A stretch of DNA of 64,000 nucleotides from Lachnospira sp. UBA3212 (GCA_002363615.1 DEWK01000018.1:1-64000); one strand, 5' to 3'. Shown: positions 26,154-35,411, counted from the stretch's first letter. The notes: generated by a model not told the origin, from the letters alone. Numbers and translations: made by a program.

Positions 26154-28040
26154 TTAGTCTTCTAAAGAGGTAAGTAATTCAAGTCCACGTTCACGGTTCA
26201 TCTTCTTACACATCTCTACGAAGGTATCAAGTGGAATACCCTGAACCTGCTTGTTACTTCCACGAACATTTAAGGAAACAGTATTCTCTGCTGCCTCATG
26301 ATCACCAAGGACAAGGATATATGGATCCTTATAAATCTTAAATTCCTTAATTTTGGTTCTCATGTTCTTGTCTGAATAATCAGCTTCTACACGAACGCCT
26401 GCTTCTGTCAAGGCCTGCTCTACCTTCTTTGCATACTCATTGTGAGTGTCACGAATTGGTACAAGAGCAACCTGATATGGGCTTAACCAGAATGGGAAAT
26501 CTCCCTTGAAGTTCTCAATGATAATACCGATAAAACGCTCCAAAGAACCGTAGATTGCACGGTGGATAACAACAGGCATAGCCTCTGTCCCCTCTGGAGT
26601 GGTGTAGGTAAGACCAAAGTTGTGAGGAAGCTGGAAGTCAAGCTGAATGGTACCACACTGCCACTCTCTTCCAAGAGCATCCTTAATCTGAAGGTCAATC
26701 TTAGGGCCATAGAAAGCTCCATCCCCTTCATTTACTTCGTATCCACCCTCGCCATACTTCTCATCTAAGATTTCCTTAAGACCAGCCTCTGCACGATTCC
26801 AAACTTCAATATCACCCATGTAATCATCTGGTCTGGTAGAGAGCTCAGCACGATAAGTAACACCAAAGGTTGAATAGATTTCATCTGCAATTGTGATGAT
26901 ATCTGCGATTTCTTCCTTAATCTGAGATTCCATAACGAAGGTATGATCATCATCCTGACGGAACTCCTGAACACGGAACAAACCGTTCATCTGACCTGAC
27001 TTCTCCTTACGGTGAAGCACATCATACTCGCTATAACGAAGAGGAAGTTCACGATAAGAATGAACACATCTCTTATAAGCGGTCATAGCGTTTGGACAGT
27101 TCATTGGCTTAGCTGCCATGGTATCAACGGCTTCTCTATTATAAACAATGGTACCTTCAGCTAAGGTAACATCCTTAGGTTCCTCGGTATTAGTAGCATT
27201 TTCAATTACATTGGAAATATTCGTATCTGCCTTTACCTGTCCCTCAATACCAGGAACGATGAACATGTTGTTTAAGTAGTGAGCCCAATGACCGGATATC
27301 AACCAAAGCTTCTTGTTATTAATTAAAGGGGCTGAAATCTCTTCGTAGCCATGACGTCTCTGAATTTCACGAGAATATTTCATCAACTCCTGATACATTA
27401 CCCAACCACGTGGTAACCAGTATGGCATACCTGGTGCAGTTTCGTGGAACATAAAGAGATCCTGCTTGGCACCAATCTTCTTATGGTCACGCTCACGAGC
27501 CTCAGCAATCATCTGAATATGATGCTTTAACTCATCCTTGTTTGGAAACGCATAGAAGTATACTCTTGAAAGACGATCTCTCTTCTCATCACCTCTCCAA
27601 TAAGCCATGGAACATGCGTGAATCTTAAATGCTGCACTCATTAATTCCTGAGAATTGCCGACATGAGGTCCACGGCAAAGATCTACATAATCTTCTCCCG
27701 TGTAGTAAACAGTAATGATTTCATCTTCTGGAAGATCCACAATTAACTCAACCTTAAACTTCTGGTCCTTAAACATCTCAAGGGCCTTGGCCTTACTTAC
27801 TTCCTCTCTTCTCCAGTCTTCTCTTCTTTTAATGATCTCACGCATCTTGTTTTCGATGGCAGGAAAATCATCCTCTGAGATAGACTTGCCAGCTGGTAAC
27901 AAGAAATCATAGTATGCTCCATCCTCAATCTGAGGTCCAATGGCATACTGGGTTTCCGGTCCATAGATTTCGATCACTGCCTTAGCAAGAATATGTGCAA
28001 GTGAGTGACGATAAACACTTAAGTACTCTACTGTTTCCAT
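26154..28040 (-). CDS. thrS: Threonyl-tRNA synthetase, short form lacking the TGS domain
   Basis: The 628-residue enzyme charges tRNA-Thr. It begins directly with the N2 editing domain (HSLAH at residues 12-16 and DLCRGPHV at 120-127); the N1/TGS domain usual at the N-terminus is missing. The class II catalytic core has motif 1 near residue 230, the zinc Cys in KPMNCPNAM near 315, the zinc His in QDDDHTF and the C-terminal VIHRAIYGSLERF motif 3 region, followed by the anticodon-binding domain. About 48 residues (roughly 261-308) are inserted between the first motif region and KPMNCP compared with the E. coli enzyme. Expression is controlled by a T-box leader upstream. AAGGAG precedes ATG 28040. 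Confidence 0.93.
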   Translation of the reverse strand: METVEYLSVYRHSLAHILAKAVIEIYGPETQYAIGPQIEDGAYYDFLLPAGKSISEDDFPAIENKMREIIKRREDWRREEVSKAKALEMFKDQKFKVELIVDLPEDEIITVYYTGEDYVDLCRGPHVGNSQELMSAAFKIHACSMAYWRGDEKRDRLSRVYFYAFPNKDELKHHIQMIAEARERDHKKIGAKQDLFMFHETAPGMPYWLPRGWVMYQELMKYSREIQRRHGYEEISAPLINNKKLWLISGHWAHYLNNMFIVPGIEGQVKADTNISNVIENATNTEEPKDVTLAEGTIVYNREAVDTMAAKPMNCPNAMTAYKRCVHSYRELPLRYSEYDVLHRKEKSGQMNGLFRVQEFRQDDDHTFVMESQIKEEIADIITIADEIYSTFGVTYRAELSTRPDDYMGDIEVWNRAEAGLKEILDEKYGEGGYEVNEGDGAFYGPKIDLQIKDALGREWQCGTIQLDFQLPHNFGLTYTTPEGTEAMPVVIHRAIYGSLERFIGIIIENFKGDFPFWLSPYQVALVPIRDTHNEYAKKVEQALTEAGVRVEADYSDKNMRTKIKEFKIYKDPYILVLGDHEAAENTVSLNVRGSNKQVQGIPLDTFVEMCKKMNRERGLELLTSLED

Positions 28041-28110
28041 GTTACTTCTCCTTTTACCTGATAAAATATTTTAGTATCAGTGGGAGATTTCACTCTCACT
28101 GAAATAACAA

Positions 28111-28344
28111 AATCCCAATCCGTTCATGAATGAACGAATTGGGACGATTACTCGCGGTTCCACCCAAATTACTGCGATTGCAGCCACTTAATTCTGATGA
28201 TAACGGAATCACCGTCTCCGATTAAGGAGCTCTCCGAGGTGGTCTTTACAATACCCTTCCGTAAAGCCTTGCAGCTACCGACTTCTCTCTGAAACATCCA
28301 AGTATGTTACTGTCCTCATCAACGATTTATTGGATATGAAATTC
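28111..28344 (-). ncRNA. Threonine T-box leader (tRNA-sensing riboswitch) of thrS
   Basis: The minus strand holds the T-box core GGGTGGAACCGCG at 28153-28165, followed by a strong terminator hairpin whose arms are near 28113-28126 and 28131-28144 and whose T-run follows at 28105-28112. Upstream is an AGAGA-type stem I base, a distal GCTGCAAG-like segment and tandem ACC triplets (28238-28243) that are suitable Thr specifier codons. Uncharged tRNA-Thr should favour the antiterminator by pairing its acceptor end with the GGTG bulge. This accounts for the 355 bases between thrS and the preceding gene. The exact specifier triplet is inferred, since I did not fold the RNA. Confidence 0.92.
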
Positions 28345-28350
28345 TTTATT

Positions 28351-28379
28351 AGTTTAAAAGTTTCCTTGAGATTTGTCAA
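28351..28379 (-). promoter_or_regulatory. Promoter of the thrS T-box transcript
   Basis: A consensus TTGACA (28374-28379), a 17-base spacer and TAAACT (28351-28356). Confidence 0.75.
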
Positions 28380-28396
28380 CCTCAAATTTAAAATTC

Positions 28397-29920
28397 CTAT
28401 TTTGACTGTTTTTTATTTTCCTCTTTCCTCTTGGAAAATGACATAATAAAGATAAAAACTAAAAGGGCAACTGCAACGGTCATCCATGAAACAAGTGTTT
28501 TTGTCCCCATATTTTTAAACATATCATAATAGCCCTTTACATAAATCACAATGATAATAGCCGGTAAAACATAGGTCATATATCTTTTTAAGAAATTCGG
28601 AAATTGAATTCCATCGCCTGTGTTAGCTTCTTCCAAGAATTGATTCCAACCCCAACCATTTTCCCTGGTACAGAAAAGAACAAAGGCCAAACTTCCTAGT
28701 GGAAGGAGATTTTGAGAAACAATAAAATCTTCCAAATCTAATACTGTCGAGCCCTCTCCCAAAGGCTGAAAACCTGACCATACACTGTAACCTAAGACGC
28801 ATGGAACACTTAACAGAATTACTCCAATCGAACTAAAGAATACGCTCTTCTTTCTAGACCAGTCATAACGATCCATAAAGAAAGAAATAATATTTTCAAA
28901 AACAGCAATTACAGTGGAAAGTGCTGCAAAACTTAAAAACACAAAGAATAAGGCTCCCCAAAATCTACCACCTGGCATTTTTGAAAAGAGATTTGGGATT
29001 GTAATAAAAATCAAACTAGGTCCGGCATCTGGTGAAATACCATAGGCAAAACATGCCGGAATAATAATAAATCCTGCCATTAAGGCAACCGAAGTATCTA
29101 ACGCGGTAATGGTGATAGCCTCACCGGTTAAAGACCGTTTCTTATCAATATAAGAACCAAAAATCAACATGGCACCAATACCAATGGACAAGGTAAAGAA
29201 AGCTTGGCTCATGGCATTATAAATAACATTGCCCCATCCTAATTTTGCCAATTTAGAAAAGTTAGGAATGAGGTAAAACTTCATTCCCTCTCCTGCTCCC
29301 TTTAAGAATACAGAATGAACGGCAAGAATCAGCATTAAGATAATAAGAGCCGTCATCATAAACTTGGAAACTCGCTCTACACCATTCTTGATTCCAAAAA
29401 AACAAACCACAAAACCAAGAATACAAACAATCATGGTCCAATTTAACATGTTCGGAATGGTAAGTCCAAAGACTTCCGTAGTATTTCCTAACATTCCATG
29501 AAAGGCCCGAACCACTTCCTTATCCCCTACTCCTACGAATTCTCCATGAATATGACGGTAGCAGTAGTTAAACATCCAACCAGTAACCGTAGTATAATAC
29601 ATCATAAGCATATAACAGCCTACGATACTAATCCATTTCAAATGGTGCCAATTGGTCCCCGGTTTTTCCAAAGACTCAAAACTTAAGGCTGCACTTTTTC
29701 TACTGGAACGTCCAATGGCAAACTCGCATACCATAACAGGAATTCCTAACAAAAGCAGAAAGATTAAATAAATTAAAATAAAAGCCGCCCCACCATACTG
29801 TCCACATAGATAAGGGAACTTCCATACATTTCCAATTCCAATTGCACAACCTGCAGACACAAGAATAAATCCAATTCTTGAACCGAACCCTTCACGCCCC
29901 TTTTCCTGTTTATTACCCAT
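28397..29920 (-). CDS. Neurotransmitter:sodium symporter (SNF) family transporter
   Basis: The 507-residue membrane protein has about eleven to twelve predicted helices. The N-terminal GFGSRIGFILVSAGCAIGIGNVWKFPYL block and the GGAAFILIYL segment are diagnostic for the LeuT/SNF family, which couples amino-acid or amine uptake to Na+. The helix-breaking IGNVWKFP segment forms the sodium and substrate site in known structures. The GPSLIF segment matches the unwound helix 6 region. Substrate is unknown. No terminator is visible between its stop and the thrS promoter. Confidence 0.93.
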   Translation of the reverse strand: MGNKQEKGREGFGSRIGFILVSAGCAIGIGNVWKFPYLCGQYGGAAFILIYLIFLLLLGIPVMVCEFAIGRSSRKSAALSFESLEKPGTNWHHLKWISIVGCYMLMMYYTTVTGWMFNYCYRHIHGEFVGVGDKEVVRAFHGMLGNTTEVFGLTIPNMLNWTMIVCILGFVVCFFGIKNGVERVSKFMMTALIILMLILAVHSVFLKGAGEGMKFYLIPNFSKLAKLGWGNVIYNAMSQAFFTLSIGIGAMLIFGSYIDKKRSLTGEAITITALDTSVALMAGFIIIPACFAYGISPDAGPSLIFITIPNLFSKMPGGRFWGALFFVFLSFAALSTVIAVFENIISFFMDRYDWSRKKSVFFSSIGVILLSVPCVLGYSVWSGFQPLGEGSTVLDLEDFIVSQNLLPLGSLAFVLFCTRENGWGWNQFLEEANTGDGIQFPNFLKRYMTYVLPAIIIVIYVKGYYDMFKNMGTKTLVSWMTVAVALLVFIFIMSFSKRKEENKKQSK

Positions 29921-29949
29921 ATTCGCTGTTACTCCTTAAAACATTATTC

Positions 29950-30819
29950 TTAGTTCATCAAACGATCTCGATAAACTCCTAGCATCCCCTCTTCTTCCTT
30001 TGAAAGAGTAGGGTATTTCGCATCTACCTTCTTAAACTGATCAATTAAAATCTCTGTCAACAAGTATCTGGTATACCACTTCTGATCGGCAGGAAGAACA
30101 TACCAAGGGCATTCCTTACTAGCGGTCTCTGAAATCGTTTTCTCGTACTTTTTCATATACACATCAAAAATCTCACGTTCCTCTAAATCACCTGCTTCAA
30201 ACTTCCAATTCTTTTCCGGAATATCAAGTCGTTCTAAAAGCCGTTCCTTTTGCTTCTCCTTAGACACATGAAGAAAGACCTTTACTACCCGATATGAATT
30301 TTCATAAAGATAGGTTTCATAATTATTCACCTGTTTGATTCGTTTTTTTATAAAGCTTGCTTCCTTTCCACCAATCACACGATCTGCCATAGGATAGGTG
30401 GTCATTAAATGATGTACCTCTGCTGTTACGATATCCTCATAGTAGCTGCGATTAAAAATTGTGATTTCTCCCCTTCTTGGAATATTCTGATGAATTCTCC
30501 AAAGATAGTCATGTGACAATTCTTCCTCGCTTGGTTTTTTTAAACAAGATACATGAACCCCTTGAGGATTCATGCCAGATGCCACATGGCGAATCAAAGA
30601 ATCTTTCCCGCCTGCATCCATTGCTTGTAAAACAAGAATCATCCCCTCTTTTTTGTATGAATAGAAGGTATTTTGTAATTCATCTAAAAGTAAAAGATTC
30701 TTTTGGAATTTTTCCAGAATCTCCTCTTTTTTTACCTTGTCTTTCTTGCTATTGGTGGGAAGTTCATCCATCTTACACTTCCTACTACCATCAAAAAAAT
30801 AAGGCTCTAATAATGACAT
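29950..30819 (-). CDS. ppk2: Polyphosphate kinase 2 family protein
   Basis: The 289-residue soluble protein belongs to PPK2: a Walker A-like AMDAGGKDSL at residues 66-75 and the Walker B-like IFNRSYYEDI at 121-130, with a conserved KxxERLxxR lid region near 200. PPK2 enzymes transfer phosphate between polyphosphate and nucleoside mono- or diphosphates; the class and direction cannot be set from sequence alone. It lies directly downstream of a promoter (30855-30883), with AAGGAGG before the ATG, and 29 bases upstream of the SNF symporter gene; no terminator separates the two. Confidence 0.93.
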   Translation of the reverse strand: MSLLEPYFFDGSRKCKMDELPTNSKKDKVKKEEILEKFQKNLLLLDELQNTFYSYKKEGMILVLQAMDAGGKDSLIRHVASGMNPQGVHVSCLKKPSEEELSHDYLWRIHQNIPRRGEITIFNRSYYEDIVTAEVHHLMTTYPMADRVIGGKEASFIKKRIKQVNNYETYLYENSYRVVKVFLHVSKEKQKERLLERLDIPEKNWKFEAGDLEEREIFDVYMKKYEKTISETASKECPWYVLPADQKWYTRYLLTEILIDQFKKVDAKYPTLSKEEEGMLGVYRDRLMN

Positions 30820-30854
30820 TGGATCCCTCCTTTATAACAACAAATTACTTTTTT

Positions 30855-30883
30855 ATTTTAACACTTTTTTGTCTTAGAAACAA
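30855..30883 (-). promoter_or_regulatory. Promoter for ppk2
   Basis: TTGTTT (30878-30883), a 17-base spacer and TAAAAT (30855-30860). It overlaps the divergent plus-strand promoter of the GH13 gene. Confidence 0.6.
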
Positions 30884-30895
30884 ATATGCTATAAT
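30872..30895 (+). promoter_or_regulatory. Promoter for the GH13 gene
   Basis: An extended -10 (TGC-TATAAT, TATAAT at 30890-30895) with a poor -35. A second -10-like TATAAT lies nearer the gene (about 30961-30966) with TTTGCC 17 bases upstream, so two start sites are possible. Confidence 0.5.
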
Positions 30896-31009
30896 GAAGA
30901 TTTTTTAAGGATTTGTCAAATATACACTGCCTTACTTTGTTTGCCTTTTTAGTAAAAAAAATTATAATAAAAATATACAACCTGTTGAATTCACGAAAGG
31001 AGATTTTAT

Positions 31010-32356
31010 ATGGCATGGTATGACGAAGCAATTTTTTATCACATCTATCCCCTTGGACTTTTGGGTGCTCCCTTTGAAAATGATCATTCAAAACCGGTTC
31101 ACCGACTGATTCAGTTAACCCCTTGGATCAGTCATATAAAAACTCTGGGTTGTAATGCAATCTACCTAGGTCCCCTCTTCCAATCCGGAAGCCACGGCTA
31201 CGACACCACTGATTATAAACAGGTAGATAGCCGTTTAGGAACTAATAAAGACCTGACAGACTTTGTAAAAAATTGTCACAAGGAGGGCATTCGAGTGGTT
31301 CTAGATGGAGTTTTTAATCATACAGGAAGAGACTTCTTTGCCCTAAAAGACATTCGAAAACACAGGGAACACTCACCTTATAAAGACTGGTATTGTAACG
31401 TAAATTTTTCCGGAAATAATTCCTATCAAGATGGTTTTTCCTACGAAAACTGGGGAGGACACGACCTTTTAGCAAAGCTTAACTCTTGGAATCCTGCGGT
31501 GGTAGATTATATTTGCCAGGTAATGAAATTTTGGGTGGAAGAATTTGATATTGACGGAATCCGCTTAGATGCTGCAGATGTCATGGATTTTAATTACATA
31601 CGTGCTCTCCGTTCCACCGCTAATACCCTAAAGGACGATTTTTGGTTAATGGGGGAGGTAATTCATGGAGATTATACCCGCTGGGTCAATCCCAATATGC
31701 TGCACGCCGTTACAAACTATGCTCTTCATAAGGCCCTCTATTCAGGCCACAACGACCACAATTATTTTGAAATTGCCCATAATGTAAAGCGCCTTTATGA
31801 CATGGGTGGACAAGATCCTTTAGGCCTACGTTTATACAATTTTGTAGACAACCACGATGTAGATCGTATCATTGATAAACTACATAACAAGGACCATATG
31901 ATTCCCCTCCATATCCTGCTTTATACCCTTCCTGGAATACCTTCCATCTATTATGGATCGGAGTTTGCCATTCATGGAAGAAAGGAAGGTGGCTGTGATA
32001 GACCTTTAAGACCGGCCCTGAAGTTAGAAGATTTTTCAAAGGACCTAAGCAAGAATCCTTATACAAAACTCATTGCAGCCCTAGGTAAAATTCGTCAAGA
32101 CCACTCCTGCTTATCCTACGGTAAATATGAAGAAATCCTTCTTACGAACCGCCAATATGGATTTATAAGACGCTTGGATGACTCATTTGTTATAATTTTG
32201 GTAAATAACGATGAGACAGAGGCCCATTTCACCATCTCATCTTATGGTTGTCAAACTTATCAGGGGCTACTTTCAAAACAGACCTACACCTCAGAAGGTG
32301 ACCAGTTAAGGATTACCTTAAATCCTTGTGGAGGAGATATCTTACTTCCATCATAA
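31010..32356 (+). CDS. Glycoside hydrolase family 13 (alpha-amylase-like) enzyme, intracellular
   Basis: The 448-residue protein has no signal peptide, so it should act on internalised maltodextrins. The four GH13 motifs are DGVFNH at 99-104, GIRLDAADV with the nucleophile Asp 187, GEV with the acid/base Glu 216 and FVDNHD with the transition-state Asp near 283. The tail has a short beta domain (about 370-448). The N-terminal starch-binding domain common in cyclomaltodextrinase/neopullulanase is absent, so an alpha-glucosidase or small maltodextrinase role is likely; exact specificity is not resolvable. AAAGGAG precedes the ATG. A terminator follows. Confidence 0.92.
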   Translation: MAWYDEAIFYHIYPLGLLGAPFENDHSKPVHRLIQLTPWISHIKTLGCNAIYLGPLFQSGSHGYDTTDYKQVDSRLGTNKDLTDFVKNCHKEGIRVVLDGVFNHTGRDFFALKDIRKHREHSPYKDWYCNVNFSGNNSYQDGFSYENWGGHDLLAKLNSWNPAVVDYICQVMKFWVEEFDIDGIRLDAADVMDFNYIRALRSTANTLKDDFWLMGEVIHGDYTRWVNPNMLHAVTNYALHKALYSGHNDHNYFEIAHNVKRLYDMGGQDPLGLRLYNFVDNHDVDRIIDKLHNKDHMIPLHILLYTLPGIPSIYYGSEFAIHGRKEGGCDRPLRPALKLEDFSKDLSKNPYTKLIAALGKIRQDHSCLSYGKYEEILLTNRQYGFIRRLDDSFVIILVNNDETEAHFTISSYGCQTYQGLLSKQTYTSEGDQLRITLNPCGGDILLPS

Positions 32357-32369
32357 ATATTTATTTGCC

Positions 32370-32403
32370 AAAAAGGAGTTGACCATAAAGTCAACTCCTT
32401 TTT
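32370..32403. terminator. Bidirectional terminator between the GH13 and DUF389 genes
   Basis: A 14-base perfect stem (32370-32383 with 32390-32403) with flanking A- and T-runs; serves both convergent genes. Confidence 0.93.
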
Positions 32404-33179
32404 CAGGATAAAAATGCAGAGAGAATCGCTGCCATCATTACAGGTAGCAAAACAATCACTGTATTTCGATACATCTTTCTTTTCTTTTTCTTCCAGGTTT
32501 CCGGAGACATCTTTTTTAGATGCGGGGTACACAAAAGTGCAAGCACAATATCCGCCGATATATAAATAAAATAAGCATTAATAATAAATAGATAAAGTGC
32601 ATCAAGAAACATCCGAAGATTAAGTCTAGCAAGAGCATACCCGCATGTCGCAAGAGGTGGCATAATTGCCGTTGCAATGGCAACTCCAGGGATAATATTG
32701 TTGGACTTTTCTCTTCTTGTCTGTCCTACGATTCCCGCAATTCCTCCACAAAGGGCTATGATCACATCCATTAAATTAGGATCGGTTCGGTCCAGTAGTT
32801 GTTCCGTTGGTTCCTTAATTGGGGATAATAGAAAATACAAGGTAGCAGTTAAAATACTAATCACCACCTGCATTGCCAATCCTCCAAAATATTTTTGCAT
32901 TAAAAAATGATTATTGGATGCCGTTGCATAAGCCAGGGCTAGCACTGTTCCCATTAGGGGTGATATCAACATCGCTCCGATAATTACCGCAACAGAGTTG
33001 GTATTTAACCCCACAGAGGCAATTAAAATCGCACACATCATAACCACCATATTGGTGCCTGTGATTTTTCCACCGGATAAAATTCGATCCCGAATCTCCG
33101 TATTAGGCGCAACGTCTTCCGTAATAGAAAACATCTTTTTAAAGACTTCTTTTAATGATTTAATGTATTTTCCATCCAT
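32403..33179 (-). CDS. DUF389 family membrane protein
   Basis: The 258-residue protein has about six predicted membrane segments. The blocks NTNSVAVIIGAMLISPLMGT and GVAIATAIMPPLATCGYAL are the recognised DUF389 (TIGR00341-like) signatures. Function unknown. The gene is the last of a four-gene run (CPCC protein, thioesterase, conserved protein, DUF389), starting three bases after the stop of its upstream neighbour. Confidence 0.88.
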   Translation of the reverse strand: MDGKYIKSLKEVFKKMFSITEDVAPNTEIRDRILSGGKITGTNMVVMMCAILIASVGLNTNSVAVIIGAMLISPLMGTVLALAYATASNNHFLMQKYFGGLAMQVVISILTATLYFLLSPIKEPTEQLLDRTDPNLMDVIIALCGGIAGIVGQTRREKSNNIIPGVAIATAIMPPLATCGYALARLNLRMFLDALYLFIINAYFIYISADIVLALLCTPHLKKMSPETWKKKKRKMYRNTVIVLLPVMMAAILSAFLS

Positions 33180-33182
33180 ATC

Positions 33183-33752
33183 TTATAACCATAAGGCAGA
33201 CTCGTCTGGTCCCTGCATCTCACACAGTAAATCGTGCTCTACAAGGTACCATTGAGCCCCTTCCTTTTTCAGTCGCACAAACTTAGAAGCATTGTTTGCT
33301 CCCAGACACTTAATAAAGACCTTCATGGACCCATCCTCCTGATTGGATTTCCCATTGGAGTAAATATCTAATCGATAATCACCCGTAGGGGTATAATCAT
33401 TCTCTGGGGTAGACCCCTTAAAATAGGCCATAGGGGCAAATGGTCTTTCTTCAAAGTACTCCTCCATAAAGTTCTTTTCCTCACTTGTTACTATCTCTGA
33501 CCCTTTTAAAAATTCTAACATAGCAAGTCCTTCTTTCGGTTCCTGACTATAGGCATAAAGCGCAAGAATCGTAAGGGCAGCCGTCTTATAAGGATTTAAA
33601 AGATCCGCCTGAGGCAAGGTTTTTAAATCCTCCAGTACAATCGGCAGACTCTTAAGGATGTAATGCTCTGTCCTTCTTTCATCAAGCTTTGTTTTTTCAT
33701 CCGAATCCGGCTCCACCACACTTGTGTTTCTAAATCGATCAAAAATACCCAT
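33183..33752 (-). CDS. Conserved hypothetical soluble protein (DUF6935-like)
   Basis: The 189-residue protein has no membrane segment or signal. It has a helical first half (TEHYILKSLPIVLEDLKTLP, then KTAALTILALYAYSQ), a central FFEERPFAPMAYFKG-like segment and a beta-rich end with FIKCLGANNASKFVRLKK and EHDLLCEMQGP. I associate this pattern tentatively with DUF6935-type proteins of Lachnospiraceae, with no known activity. It sits between the thioesterase and DUF389 genes in the same operon. Confidence 0.6.
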   Translation of the reverse strand: MGIFDRFRNTSVVEPDSDEKTKLDERRTEHYILKSLPIVLEDLKTLPQADLLNPYKTAALTILALYAYSQEPKEGLAMLEFLKGSEIVTSEEKNFMEEYFEERPFAPMAYFKGSTPENDYTPTGDYRLDIYSNGKSNQEDGSMKVFIKCLGANNASKFVRLKKEGAQWYLVEHDLLCEMQGPDESALWL

Positions 33753-33779
33753 AATTTATCCTTCTCCTTTTAAATATTT

Positions 33780-34193
33780 TTAATTCTCATCTAATTGTTC
33801 CATAATAGCCTGATAAAAATCCGGATAATCTTTTTTCAGGCGAACCAGCTTTCCATCCCCATTTAGAAAGCAATGTTCTGAAGAAGCCTGACATACAAGT
33901 TCATCCTGATCATTAAACATCTTATAGTTCAGTTTTAAACGTACCCCCTTAAACTCTGCTACCGATACTTGAATTACCACCAATTCTTCAAAGGTAGTGG
34001 ATTTCTTATAATTACACTCCACTTCAGTCACCGGTGAAATTATCCCCGAAGACTCTAATTTTGCATAATCCCAGCCTATGTCTTTTAAAAATCCAACCCT
34101 TGCTTCCTCCATCCAACGAACATAATTGGAATGATGGGTGATCCCCATTCGGTCTGTTTCATAATACTGAACAACATGTTCCTGTTGATACAT
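33780..34193 (-). CDS. Acyl-CoA thioesterase, 4-hydroxybenzoyl-CoA thioesterase (hotdog) family
   Basis: The product of about 137 residues is a single hotdog-fold domain with the YETDRMGITHHSNYVRWMEEAR block, a YbgC/FadM-type signature where the Asp is the catalytic residue. It should hydrolyse acyl-CoA or acyl-ACP thioesters; chain length is unknown. The upstream CPCC gene ends in TAA overlapping an AAGGAG site, and ATG 34193 lies 9 bases after it, so I prefer this start over the in-frame ATG at 34232, which lies inside the CPCC gene. Confidence 0.85.
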   Translation of the reverse strand: MYQQEHVVQYYETDRMGITHHSNYVRWMEEARVGFLKDIGWDYAKLESSGIISPVTEVECNYKKSTTFEELVVIQVSVAEFKGVRLKLNYKMFNDQDELVCQASSEHCFLNGDGKLVRLKKDYPDFYQAIMEQLDEN

Positions 34194-34206
34194 CTCTTGT
34201 CTCTCC

Positions 34207-34428
34207 TTATATTTCTGGAAATCCATTTTCATCCCAAAGATAATTCGGATCCTCCTCTAAATATTGCTGATAGCGTTTTTTGTACTCCTCAAAGCTTAGG
34301 CCATTGGCTCCGCCCTCTTCAAAATAGTTGTCATTCTCCCAGCCACAATACCTGCAAATCTCGTAACTATACATGTGTTCAAAGACTGTTTTCTGGCATA
34401 CCGGGCATATCAATACATTCTTATTCAT
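34207..34428 (-). CDS. CPCC family cysteine-rich protein
   Basis: The 73-residue protein has ICPVCQKTVF and YEICRYCGWENDN, two Cys pairs that make a small zinc ribbon, then an acidic tail. This matches the cysteine-rich CPCC family of unknown function. The start is ATG 34428 behind GGAGGGG; the longer frame starting at 34440 overlaps that site. It is the first gene of the operon running to DUF389. Confidence 0.8.
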   Translation of the reverse strand: MNKNVLICPVCQKTVFEHMYSYEICRYCGWENDNYFEEGGANGLSFEEYKKRYQQYLEEDPNYLWDENGFPEI

Positions 34429-34463
34429 AGTCCCCTCCATTCTGTAACTCCATGAACAATTTC

Positions 34464-34472
34464 ATTATAACA
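34464..34472 (-). promoter_or_regulatory. Extended -10 promoter for the CPCC operon
   Basis: TG-T-TATAAT at 34464-34472, directly after the terminator of the lipoprotein gene. Confidence 0.6.
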
Positions 34473-34478
34473 TAAAAA

Positions 34479-34512
34479 GTAGCCAAGGTACATATCACAC
34501 TTCCCTGACTAC
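34479..34512 (-). terminator. Terminator after the lipoprotein gene
   Basis: GTAGTCAGGG (34503-34512, minus strand) pairs with the arm at 34479-34488, including two G-T pairs, followed by TTTTT. Confidence 0.8.
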
Positions 34513-34631
34513 CTAATTTTAAAATGCTTGCATCCATATATAGTATTCATTTTACTATCATAGGAAATCTGTGTAAATGAAGGGTCTGTATTAATGTTGT
34601 TAATTCCTGCTGTTTAAACTATACTATTAAT

Positions 34632-35402
34632 TTAAAATCCTGATTCATGCCATTCCTCTTTTACCTTAGAATAACCATCAAAAGAATAAATTGCTTCTAT
34701 CAAATCCATTGTATATGGCGAATCTAAATTCTTATAGTCATATTGTATTTTTTCATTTATTGCCACTGCATGTTCGCTATCACGCTTACCGATACAGCTA
34801 TATAGGTAAATATTACTCACACTTACTCCTGTACTAAAACCATCACTATGAGGTAGGGTTTCCTCCACATACCCATTCTCATGAATATCATAAAATAAAT
34901 TGTAACACTTTACGAGTAGTGATTTGTCTACATCTCCGACCTTTTTTAAATCCTGTAATTCCGAGAAATAATCAAGAATTTTTATTGGATCATGATTTAT
35001 TGGGCTCATATCATCTATTAGAGCGGAATATGCCTCTCCTTCGTTTGTTACATAATAAACACCATAGACATCTTTATGATACGTATATTTAAAATAAGCA
35101 AAAACAATTTCTGGAAGATCCGCTTCTGTCAATGTGCTATTGATTGGAATTCCTTCTAATGGTTCGGTCTCTTTTTCTGTCGTTGGCTCTTCTGTCGTAG
35201 GTTCCTCTGTGGTTGCTTCTTCTGTGGTCAATGGCTCCCTGCTTGAATCCTCTTCTTCAAAGAAAACTTCGGTTGTTTCTACTTCCTTTTTAGTAGTTTC
35301 TTTTGCAGCTGGCTTTTTTGTTTCTGATTCACTGGCTTTAGTTCCGCAGCCAGCAAGTATCAGAGCTAGAAAAACCAGCAAAAAACTCTTGATTTTCTTC
35401 AT
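34632..35402 (-). CDS. Lipoprotein with Thr/Glu-rich linker
   Basis: The 256-residue product has a lipoprotein signal (lipobox LILAGC, Cys near residue 19). Residues about 60-85 form a low-complexity linker of TTEEPTTE repeats, which should hold the C-terminal domain away from the membrane. The remaining domain (about 90-256) is unrecognised. It follows the frameshifted subtilase gene after 9 bases on the same strand, so the two may form a unit for cell-surface work. Confidence 0.75.
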   Translation of the reverse strand: MKKIKSFLLVFLALILAGCGTKASESETKKPAAKETTKKEVETTEVFFEEEDSSREPLTTEEATTEEPTTEEPTTEKETEPLEGIPINSTLTEADLPEIVFAYFKYTYHKDVYGVYYVTNEGEAYSALIDDMSPINHDPIKILDYFSELQDLKKVGDVDKSLLVKCYNLFYDIHENGYVEETLPHSDGFSTGVSVSNIYLYSCIGKRDSEHAVAINEKIQYDYKNLDSPYTMDLIEAIYSFDGYSKVKEEWHESGF

Positions 35403-35411
35403 AAAAACCTC

